13,140 nucleotides of DNA from Lachnospira sp. UBA4285 (GTDB taxonomy: Bacteria; Bacillota; Clostridia; Lachnospirales; Lachnospiraceae): the NCBI GenBank assembly GCA_002394965.1, contig DGVL01000071.1, positions 1 to 13,140 of the forward strand, written 5' to 3'. Shown piece after piece: positions 1 to 6,526 of this stretch. The translations under genes were made by a program, and so were the position numbers. The stretch's first letter is position 1. Every line of letters begins with the position of its first letter. The notes under the pieces are model-generated. The model was given only the letters and a program-made list of their open reading frames with translations. It did no database searches and was not told where the DNA came from.

Positions 1-2091
1 GGTGCTGCTGTCGGCGAGGTCAACACGCGTTTCGGCCTGACCGGGCAGGCGCTGGATGACCTCTCGGCAAGATTCATCAAGTTTGCCCAGCTCAATGATA
101 CCGATGTTTCGACATCTATCGACAATGTATCCTCCGTCATGAACGCCTTCGGCATGGACGCTTCCGAGGCAGATAATCTTCTGGATGCCTTAAACGCTAC
201 CGGTCAGGCCACCGGCATTGATATGGACACGCTGGCAAATGCCCTCTCCTCCAATGCCGCGCAGCTGAAGGAAATGGGACTCACTGCCCAGCAGGCCGCT
301 GGCTTTATGGGCATGGTGGAAATGTCCGGCCTTGATACATCTGCCGCCATGATGGGCTTAAAGACAGCCATGAAGAATGCAACGGCAGACGGCAAAACGC
401 TGGATCAGGCACTTGCGGAATTCTCCACTACCATGCAGGGAAGCGGAAGCGATGCAGAAAAGCTGCAGGCGGCCTATGACCTCTTCGGAAGTAAGGCCGG
501 TGCCTCCATTTATAATGCCGTGCAGACCGGAAAGCTCAACCTGTCGGATTTCTCCGGCTTCCTCGGAGATTTTGAAGGCAGTGTCGAGAATACCTTCAAT
601 GAGACACTCGACCCGATTGACCAGTTTCAGATGACCATGAACTCTCTGAAGGAAACCGGTGCGGAGGTCGGCAACTCCCTGATGTCAGTTCTCGCTCCTG
701 TCCTTAAAGAGCTCTCTGACAAGCTGAAATCCCTCGCCGAATGGTGGAACAACCTCGGAGAGCCTATGCAGCAGATGATCGTAAAAATTGCACTCGTGGC
801 TGCTGCAATCGGGCCGGTACTTGTAATCGTCGGCAAAGTTATATCCGCTGTTGGTACGATTATGACAATTATTCCTACTGTTACCACTGCTATGGCTGGA
901 GTAAAGACGGCGATGGCTGGTCTGAATGCTGTCATGGCGGCAAATCCGATAGGCCTGATCATTACGGCCATCGGCCTGCTGGTAGCTGCGTTTATCTACC
1001 TGTGGAACAACTGCGAAGGCTTCAGAGAATTCTGGATCAACCTCTGGGAAAAGGTCAAGGAGATTGCCATTACTATATGGACGGCGATCAAGGACTTCTT
1101 CGTCAGTATATGGGAGGCAATAAAGAACACCTTCACCACTGTGGCAAATGCAATCAGCAGTTTTCTTACCACAGCTTGGAATACGATAAAAACTACGGTT
1201 GAAACCGTGATGAATGCCATAAAGACGGTTATCTCTACAATCTGGAATGGCATCAAGAGCTTTTTTGAAACCATTTTCAATGCAATCAAAACTGTAGTGA
1301 CCACCTATTTCAATATCTACAAGACGATCATCGAAACCGTCCTGAACGTGATAAAGACCGTGGTTACTACTGTTTGGAACGCGATAAAAACAGCTGTTGA
1401 AACTGTCGTGAACGCCATAAAGACGGTCATCACCACCGCATGGAATGCCATCAAGACTACGACCTCTACGATTTTCAATGCCGTAAAGAGCGTAGTCACT
1501 TCCGTTTGGAACGGTATAAAGAGCGCGGTCATGAATGTGGTGAATACCATGAAGTCCGGCATCAGTAACGGCTTCAATGCGATCAAGAGCACGGTGTCCA
1601 ATATCGTAAATGGGATCAAGAGTACCATATCGAATGTGTTCAATACCATCTGGAGCACGGTATCCGGGATCGTAAACAAGCTAAAGAGCGTATTCAATTT
1701 CAGCTGGAGCCTGCCGAAGATCAAGCTGCCGCACTTCTCCATCACAGGCAGCTTTTCGCTGAACCCGCCATCCATACCGCACTTTTCTGTGGATTGGTAT
1801 AAGAAGGCGATGTCCGGCGGCATGATCTTAAAGGATGCGACCATCTTCGGCCAGAGCGGAGGCACACTTCTTGGCGGCGGTGAGGCCGGTGATGAAGCTG
1901 TGGTCGGTGTGAGCTCGCTGCGCTCCATGATTCAGGACGCGGTGCAGGGCGCGGCTCTTTCGCTTTCCGGCGACCAGCCGCTAATTAACATACAGGAAAT
2001 GAGCGTGCGTAGCGACGATGATATCCGAAAGATATCGCAGCAGCTGAACACGCTCCTCAATGCCGGCAGACGGGCGAAAGGATATATCTGA
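1..2091 (+). CDS. Phage tail tape measure protein, TP901 family (5' end missing)
   Basis: The tape measure protein sets tail length and is packed inside the tail tube until DNA ejection. The frame is open from base 1, so the ATG at 139 is internal and the visible 696 residues are the C-terminal part. Residues 1 to about 200 resemble the TP901/PhageMin_Tail core, rich in Ala, Met and Gly helices. Two hydrophobic segments follow (about 259-285 and 316-335, the second starting NPIGLI), as usual in these proteins. Residues 347-566 are twenty tandem 11-residue units of the type TVWNAIKTAVE, a hendecad expected to form a long helix. The C-terminus has the LGGGEAGDEAVVG motif that many tape measure proteins share as GEAGPEAV. 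The stop at 2089-2091 lies one base before the Dit start, so the genes are probably translationally coupled. Confidence 0.95.
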   Translation, partial: GAAVGEVNTRFGLTGQALDDLSARFIKFAQLNDTDVSTSIDNVSSVMNAFGMDASEADNLLDALNATGQATGIDMDTLANALSSNAAQLKEMGLTAQQAAGFMGMVEMSGLDTSAAMMGLKTAMKNATADGKTLDQALAEFSTTMQGSGSDAEKLQAAYDLFGSKAGASIYNAVQTGKLNLSDFSGFLGDFEGSVENTFNETLDPIDQFQMTMNSLKETGAEVGNSLMSVLAPVLKELSDKLKSLAEWWNNLGEPMQQMIVKIALVAAAIGPVLVIVGKVISAVGTIMTIIPTVTTAMAGVKTAMAGLNAVMAANPIGLIITAIGLLVAAFIYLWNNCEGFREFWINLWEKVKEIAITIWTAIKDFFVSIWEAIKNTFTTVANAISSFLTTAWNTIKTTVETVMNAIKTVISTIWNGIKSFFETIFNAIKTVVTTYFNIYKTIIETVLNVIKTVVTTVWNAIKTAVETVVNAIKTVITTAWNAIKTTTSTIFNAVKSVVTSVWNGIKSAVMNVVNTMKSGISNGFNAIKSTVSNIVNGIKSTISNVFNTIWSTVSGIVNKLKSVFNFSWSLPKIKLPHFSITGSFSLNPPSIPHFSVDWYKKAMSGGMILKDATIFGQSGGTLLGGGEAGDEAVVGVSSLRSMIQDAVQGAALSLSGDQPLINIQEMSVRSDDDIRKISQQLNTLLNAGRRAKGYI
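1039..1698 (+). repeat. Twenty tandem 33-bp (11-residue) units inside the tape measure gene
   Basis: Reading in frame from 1039, the protein divides into twenty 11-residue units with no insertion or deletion (for example TIWNGIKSFFE, TVWNAIKTAVE, TAWNAIKTTTS). Position 4 is Asn in the last seventeen units, and position 7 is Lys in eighteen of the twenty. Position 3 is always W, F or an aliphatic residue (one Ala, one Met), and over much of the array aromatic and aliphatic units alternate, giving a 22-residue super-period. The DNA units have diverged at third positions, so the array is old and held by selection on the protein. Confidence 0.93.
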
Positions 2092-2092
2092 T

Positions 2093-2872
2093 ATGGGATT
2101 TTCATTTAACGGCACGACCTCGCAGTCGATGGGGCTTGCCACAAGAATAACAACTGAAAACCGTATGCCGGACCTTAGGAACAACACCGTCACCATGCCC
2201 GGACACGAGGGCGTGTTCGATTTCGGAGAGACTGTCGGCGAGAGGAAGATTCAGATTTCCTGCTTTATTCCTCCCGGAAAGAGCGATGCGAACTTCCTCG
2301 ACTTGAAGGATGAGATCGTATCGTGGCTCAATCCCGATAACGGGCTGTGTCCTCTGATACTCGATAAAGAGCCGGGACGGGTATACTCCGCAAGGCTGAA
2401 CGAGGGCTTCTCCTTTGACAAGGCGGTGCGCAATTCCTGCACATTCGACCTTGTCTTTTTATGTCCCGATCCGTATGCCTACGCCGCCACGGATGAGACT
2501 TTCACAAGTTCAGCTGCCGGAACAGCCACAATATCGAGATCGCTTGGGAACGCATACTCCCTGCCCGTGTATTCGCTTAAGGGAGTTATTCCGTCCGGCA
2601 CGGGAACATATATCACGATAACCACGAACGGCAGCGAACTGAAAATCATCGGCAGCCTTGCAAGCGGTGAGACTCTGGTTATTGACTCGGCGCTTATGAC
2701 GGCAAAGGTGGTGGACGCAAACGGCAATACGCTGCGGAACGGTCTGCCGCTTTTGTCGGAACTTAATTTCCCCACGCTGAATGTGGGCGCAAATACTGTG
2801 ACGGTCGCTGTTTCGGACAATACTGTGACCTTTACGGAACTGGAAATATCGGCAAGGAGCCGCTGGAGGTGA
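2093..2872 (+). CDS. Distal tail protein (Dit), Sipho_tail family
   Basis: Dit forms the hexameric hub joining tail tube to baseplate. The 259-residue product has the family's usual start (MGFSFNGTTSQSMGL) and a residue stretch around 55-125 typical of the Sipho_tail N-domain, ending in CPDPYAYA at about 124-131, where Dit proteins switch to the C-terminal galectin-like domain. The rest (about 135-259) is beta-rich with many Thr, Val and Gly residues. I chose the ATG at 2093 because GAAAGGA (2076-2082) sits 10 bases upstream; an in-frame ATG at 2060 lies inside the tape measure gene and has no comparable site. The position between tape measure and Tal supports the call. Confidence 0.88.
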   Translation: MGFSFNGTTSQSMGLATRITTENRMPDLRNNTVTMPGHEGVFDFGETVGERKIQISCFIPPGKSDANFLDLKDEIVSWLNPDNGLCPLILDKEPGRVYSARLNEGFSFDKAVRNSCTFDLVFLCPDPYAYAATDETFTSSAAGTATISRSLGNAYSLPVYSLKGVIPSGTGTYITITTNGSELKIIGSLASGETLVIDSALMTAKVVDANGNTLRNGLPLLSELNFPTLNVGANTVTVAVSDNTVTFTELEISARSRWR

Positions 2873-2876
2873 TTTG

Positions 2877-5420
2877 ATGGCGCTTAAAAATACGATGAAC
2901 ACACAGGACGCCTTTACCGGGCAGGTGCCTTCCGCCTGGGGAAAAGACGGTCTGTGGCGGTTCAATGAATCCGAGCCGGACGCGAACACCTGCACAGCGG
3001 ATTCCTCCGGCAACGGCAGGGACGCATACATCAACAACTGGAGCGGCACGACCGCCGACTTCAAAACAGGGCATCTCGGTAACTTCTTTCAGATGAACAT
3101 CAACAATCCCTCATCTGAAAAGACATATCTCCGGGCGTCAAATGACGGCACGATGTTCTCGGATATCGGAGAGCGGATCATTGTCGGCGGCTGGATACGT
3201 CCGACCACTTACTCGGTCGGCAATACCTATACGCCTATCCTCTCCACCAGAGCGGGAACGGGCAATCCGATATTCTATCTGTCGCTTATCCGGGGAAAGC
3301 CAAGGCTCATGCTCTACAATTCCTCCGGCAGCCTGATACTCGACACATCGGTCACGCCGTCCTTTTCTCTGGAAAACGCCAAGTGGTACTTCATCGCGGC
3401 GGTCATAGAGCCGGACAATCAGAAGGCTTGGTACGTGGTCGGCGACAAAACCGGCGGAGAAGTGTGGATTTCCTCCGCGCTTACGATAAACGGAACGCTC
3501 AATCGCTCCTGCACGGCTGACCTTGTATGGGGCATGCTGAATACCTCCTACTGGTACGCGGGAGCGTTTGACGACTGGTTCTTAAACTGCGACGCGGATG
3601 TGACAGCCGATGATATTGCCGAGTGGTTCCTGAAATCCCTCTCGGCAAACGGCGCGGACACGGACGCGGATGTGGACGGACTGACCACAGAGGATGCAGT
3701 CACTCTGAAGGCAACGGACTCCGTGTATCCTTCAAGCGGTGTGCTGACCACAGCCGCCATTGAGTGCGGAATATCAGGCACAGGTAGGGTGTCCGTCAGT
3801 GCGGATGTATCACCGGGCGTGACTTCGGTCTCGCTGATAGAAACGTCAACATCGGACGATCTTTCGACCTGGACGGACTGGATCGCCCTTGGCACGGGCG
3901 GCGCTTTGCAGTCCCCGTCAAAGGCATATATCCGGTATAGAGTGACGCTTGCCACCACGAACACGGCAAGGACGCCGGTTCTCAGGTCGATCAATCTTTA
4001 CGATAACCCGAAACCGTTATACTCGCAGCTCGGCTATGCCCGTCCCGTTATCCTTGACGGCAATGACAACGCTGTGGCTGTTCTGGAGAACGCCTACGAC
4101 ATCATCGTTACAAGCGAGATAAACGGCATTGATACTTTGGAATTCAAACTTCCGTTCAAGGACAGCAAACGAGCGTATGTCGAAAACGAAAAGCAGGTGC
4201 GCATTGTTTCCGATACCTACCGCATCAGGACTGTGACGGACGATAAGGACGAGAGCGGAAAAGCGATAACCTCGGTGTATGCGGAGGCGGCGTTCTATGA
4301 CCTGTCATTCTCCGTCAAAAAGGAAGAAACATCGTTCACGGCGGACACGGCGGATGTACCGATGGCGTATGCCCTGCAGGGGACGGACTGGGAAATCGGA
4401 ACAGTCAATGTCAGCACCAAGAGGACGTGGACATCGACAGAGAATAACGCGCTCTCCATCCTTCGGCAGGTGCAGAACCTTCACGGCGGCGACCTCATTT
4501 TCGATAACGCCAACAAGACGGTGAGCCTGCTGACTTTTTCCGGCACGGATTCCGGGGCATTGTTCTGCTACAAAAAGAACACGAAGTCCATCCAGCGCGT
4601 CATTGATACCACGGGGCTTATCACGAGGCTCTATGCTGTCGGCGCGGACGGCATGACATTTGCCAACATCAATGACGGCAAGGCTTATGTGGAGGACTAT
4701 AGCTACACAAACGAAGTGCGTATCAAGACGCTCGACTGTTCCTCCTTTACGAATCCGTACCAGATGCTTGAATTTGCCAATATGCGCCTTGCGGATTATT
4801 CAACGCCGAGGATTTCTTATGTGCTGAAAGCGATGGACCTCACCGTCCTCACGGGTTACGAGCATGAAAGCTGGAACCTCGGTGATACGGTTATGGTGGC
4901 GGATGAAGATCTGGACTTATCCATCAAGACGAGGATCGTCCGCAGGGAGTACAACCTGCAGGAGCCGTGGAACACGGTGCTTGAACTTTCCACCACGCTC
5001 CGGGAGCTTGGCGATACAACGGCGCAGTGGGACGCGGCGGCGGATACCCTTGAGGGCGCGAACTACATCGACAATCAGCAGCTGCAGAACTTCGTGCCGT
5101 TCAACCATCTGAAGAATTCACGGGCGGATTCCAATTTCAGTTACTGGACGAATTCGGGCTTTTCGGTGGATACGGACAACGGTGTAACCGGCACGGCATC
5201 CTTTAAATGCGAGGGTGCGGCCGGCATTACAAAATACATGGAGCAGACGGTCACTCCCTCCAATCGTGACAGCTATACCTTCTCGGCGCAGATTGCCACG
5301 GAAAACCTCTCCCTCGGCTCTTCCGGGCAGGTCGGTGTGGAGATTGTCATTGAGTACGAGGACGGCTCTACGGAAACAAGAACGATAGACTTGATATCCT
5401 CGTCGGATTCGGAGGAATGA
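2877..5420 (+). CDS. Tail-associated (Tal/endopeptidase-like) protein with N-terminal LamG-like domain
   Basis: The 847-residue protein follows Dit, the place of the Tal baseplate protein that contacts the host surface and plugs the tail tip. Residues about 20-225 look like a LamG/concanavalin-type lectin domain: WRFNES, then DSSGNGRDAY, VGGWIRP, WYFIAAV and a final GAFDDWFL strand. Residues about 265-375 are a further beta domain. Residues about 385-725 match the prophage-tail/Tal core (VILDGNDNAVAVLENA, NGIDTLEFKLPF, then the LGDTVMV strand and VLELSTTLRELGD). The end, from about 743 (NHLKNSRADSNFSYW), is the first half of a carbohydrate-binding jelly-roll that stops in mid-fold. ATG 2877 is preferred over TTG 2874 because GGAGGT (2865-2870) gives a 6-base spacing. 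No catalytic protease residues could be assigned. Confidence 0.85.
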   Translation: MALKNTMNTQDAFTGQVPSAWGKDGLWRFNESEPDANTCTADSSGNGRDAYINNWSGTTADFKTGHLGNFFQMNINNPSSEKTYLRASNDGTMFSDIGERIIVGGWIRPTTYSVGNTYTPILSTRAGTGNPIFYLSLIRGKPRLMLYNSSGSLILDTSVTPSFSLENAKWYFIAAVIEPDNQKAWYVVGDKTGGEVWISSALTINGTLNRSCTADLVWGMLNTSYWYAGAFDDWFLNCDADVTADDIAEWFLKSLSANGADTDADVDGLTTEDAVTLKATDSVYPSSGVLTTAAIECGISGTGRVSVSADVSPGVTSVSLIETSTSDDLSTWTDWIALGTGGALQSPSKAYIRYRVTLATTNTARTPVLRSINLYDNPKPLYSQLGYARPVILDGNDNAVAVLENAYDIIVTSEINGIDTLEFKLPFKDSKRAYVENEKQVRIVSDTYRIRTVTDDKDESGKAITSVYAEAAFYDLSFSVKKEETSFTADTADVPMAYALQGTDWEIGTVNVSTKRTWTSTENNALSILRQVQNLHGGDLIFDNANKTVSLLTFSGTDSGALFCYKKNTKSIQRVIDTTGLITRLYAVGADGMTFANINDGKAYVEDYSYTNEVRIKTLDCSSFTNPYQMLEFANMRLADYSTPRISYVLKAMDLTVLTGYEHESWNLGDTVMVADEDLDLSIKTRIVRREYNLQEPWNTVLELSTTLRELGDTTAQWDAAADTLEGANYIDNQQLQNFVPFNHLKNSRADSNFSYWTNSGFSVDTDNGVTGTASFKCEGAAGITKYMEQTVTPSNRDSYTFSAQIATENLSLGSSGQVGVEIVIEYEDGSTETRTIDLISSSDSEE

Positions 5421-5422
5421 TT

Positions 5423-5617
5423 ATGGCAAGTTTTACTCATGTGCAGAAAGACGTCAGCCCGCAGTATGGCAGACCTGTGAAAATCACGGTCAGGGTATTT
5501 GTGTCAGACTGCACGGGAACGGTATATATCACGGATATGCTCCTGCAGGACGGCTCCCTTGCCTCCGGGTGGGTCGGTCATGTCAGTGAAATACAATGGA
5601 CGCAGGACGGTGATTAA
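5423..5617 (+). CDS. Small tail protein, half jelly-roll (64 aa)
   Basis: A 64-residue protein directly after Tal. GGAGGA (5411-5416) is 6 bases from ATG 5423 and abuts ATG 5417, so 5423 is the better start; the Tal stop (5418-5420) lies between. Residues 18-44 (KITVRVFVSDC then TVYITDMLLQDG) look like the closing strands of a CBM4/9-like jelly-roll, whose last strand usually reads like 'vyfDdvqLe'. The preceding gene ends with the opening half of just such a fold, so the two proteins may together complete one domain. The same motif opens the next gene. A role in the baseplate or in glycan binding is inference; no enzyme motif is visible. Confidence 0.75.
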   Translation: MASFTHVQKDVSPQYGRPVKITVRVFVSDCTGTVYITDMLLQDGSLASGWVGHVSEIQWTQDGD

Positions 5618-6205
5618 ATGGCTGATTTTGAACGCTTTGTGGAAGTCATATCAAAGAAAGAGGATAAACGAGTGGTCAATGTCACCGTCCGTCCGTTTGT
5701 CACGGACTGCAATGGCGATGTGTGGTTCACCGACCTTATGCTCCAGGAGGGCGATATGCTGTCTGGTTACACGGTCAATACCGCAGAGCCGATGCTTGAA
5801 GAATATGATACCGCGGATGATTATTCCGTCAGCGGAAAGCGGTTCTTTAACGGCATCGTGCGAGGTTCTGCCACCTGCGTTATCTTCAATCTCGGAAAGA
5901 CATCCGCGGGGCTGGACTACAAAATCTATCCCTTGCAGGATATGGCTGCCGGGAGCATTTCCATCGGAACAGGCTCCGGGGCACATAAGGCGGTTTTTAA
6001 GAATGCCGTTTCAGCAGGCGATGAACTTGTGCTGTCGGCATCGGAAAGGAAATGCCTGAAGAACGGCTCGGCTACGCCGAAGTACGGATTTTTCCAGTAT
6101 TCCGTCGCATGGGACAGCAAGCATCCCATCACGGTGGAGGACAAGAAGTCGGCGAAGATATATGTGGAGTTTCAGGAGATGAAGGACGGTGACGCGTTTT
6201 TGTGA
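5618..6205 (+). CDS. Small tail/baseplate protein with N-terminal half jelly-roll (195 aa)
   Basis: This 195-residue protein starts at the base after the previous stop, with AGGACGG (5604-5610) as a moderate ribosome binding site. Residues 22-45 (VTVRPFVTDC then VWFTDLMLQEG) are about 14/24 identical to residues 21-44 of the preceding 64-residue protein, so the two genes share a duplicated module. Residues about 75-190 are beta-rich and I do not recognise them; the end (ITVEDKKSAKIYVEFQEM) looks like a terminal strand. The gene ends GGT GAC GCG TTT TTG TGA; the GGTGACGCG part recurs just before the GH18 gene (see the repeat entries). A baseplate or receptor-binding accessory role is inferred from position only. 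Confidence 0.75.
   Translation: MADFERFVEVISKKEDKRVVNVTVRPFVTDCNGDVWFTDLMLQEGDMLSGYTVNTAEPMLEEYDTADDYSVSGKRFFNGIVRGSATCVIFNLGKTSAGLDYKIYPLQDMAAGSISIGTGSGAHKAVFKNAVSAGDELVLSASERKCLKNGSATPKYGFFQYSVAWDSKHPITVEDKKSAKIYVEFQEMKDGDAFL
6188..6196 (+). repeat. Left copy of 9-bp direct repeat flanking the cassette
   Basis: GGTGACGCG, the codons for the G-D-A near the end of the 195-residue tail protein. The identical 9-mer occurs at 8539-8547, just before the GH18 gene. The bases on either side differ, so the match is exactly 9 bp. Confidence 0.8.
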
Positions 6206-6219
6206 TAAACAAGCGAAAT

Positions 6220-6240
6220 TCTGATGAAAGTCCGATGAAA
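6220..6240 (+). promoter_or_regulatory. Tandem direct repeat upstream of the cassette promoter (possible operator)
   Basis: TCTGATGAAA (6220-6229) and TCCGATGAAA (6231-6240) are 9/10 identical and spaced 11 bp start to start, one helical turn. They end 4 bases before the -35 box. A shorter ATGAAA copy lies in the promoter spacer (6260-6265). Same-face direct repeats beside a promoter suggest binding by a regulator, possibly the AbrB-like product; this is inference. Confidence 0.4.
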
Positions 6241-6244
6241 TCCA

Positions 6245-6273
6245 TTGACAAAGAAAGGTATGAAATGTATGAT
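6245..6273 (+). promoter_or_regulatory. Near-consensus sigma-A promoter for the cassette
   Basis: A perfect -35 box TTGACA (6245-6250), a 17-base spacer and a -10 box TATGAT (6268-6273, five of six consensus bases). Transcription should start near 6280, about 25 bases before the ATG at 6305, leaving room for the ribosome binding site. It is the strongest promoter I can see in the window and would let the two following genes be expressed from the lysogen independently of the late operon. Confidence 0.85.
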
Positions 6274-6304
6274 TAGTATGACTAAAAGAAAGGAGTACTT
6301 CTCA

Positions 6305-6502
6305 ATGGATAAACCAGAAGGAAAATACGCGTGGACGGTAACGGTTGGCACGAAAGGACAGATTGTCATACCGAAAGAAGCGCGGGATGTGTTTGATATA
6401 CATCCGGGCGACCATCTTCTGATACTTGCCGATGAAAATCAGGGCATGGCAATCCCGCCGAAGGATTCATTCGACGAATACTTCAAAAAAATATTCGGAT
6501 AG
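6305..6502 (+). CDS. AbrB/MazE/SpoVT-family DNA-binding protein (65 aa)
   Basis: A 65-residue protein with a swapped-hairpin AbrB-type DNA-binding domain at residues about 9-50: TVTVGTKGQIVIPKEARDVF followed by IHPGDHLLIL, the family signature G-x-I-x-I-P-x-x-x-R and the PGD turn. Such proteins dimerise and bind A/T-rich operators, usually as repressors; here the likely target is the promoter just upstream (autoregulation, inferred). The start at 6305 is set by AAGGAG (6290-6295), 9 bases upstream; a longer frame from TTG 6245 would start inside the -35 box and is rejected. The tail (residues 51-65, ending DEYFKKIFG) matches short Firmicutes AbrB proteins. The amidohydrolase follows 24 bases after the stop, in the same transcript. 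Confidence 0.9.
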   Translation: MDKPEGKYAWTVTVGTKGQIVIPKEARDVFDIHPGDHLLILADENQGMAIPPKDSFDEYFKKIFG

Positions 6503-6526
6503 CATCCGGGACTGGAGGGCGTGTTT

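Noticed and set aside
5405..5430. Possible programmed -1 frameshift joining Tal to the 64-residue protein
   Set aside because: The frames differ by -1 and the fold seems to continue, but there is no X-XXY-YYZ slippery heptamer and a good GGAGGA site with correct spacing explains independent translation.
6245..6304. Longer abrB-like protein starting at TTG 6245 or ATG 6278
   Set aside because: The TTG is part of the -35 box, and neither start has a spaced ribosome binding site. AAGGAG 9 bases before ATG 6305 settles the start.
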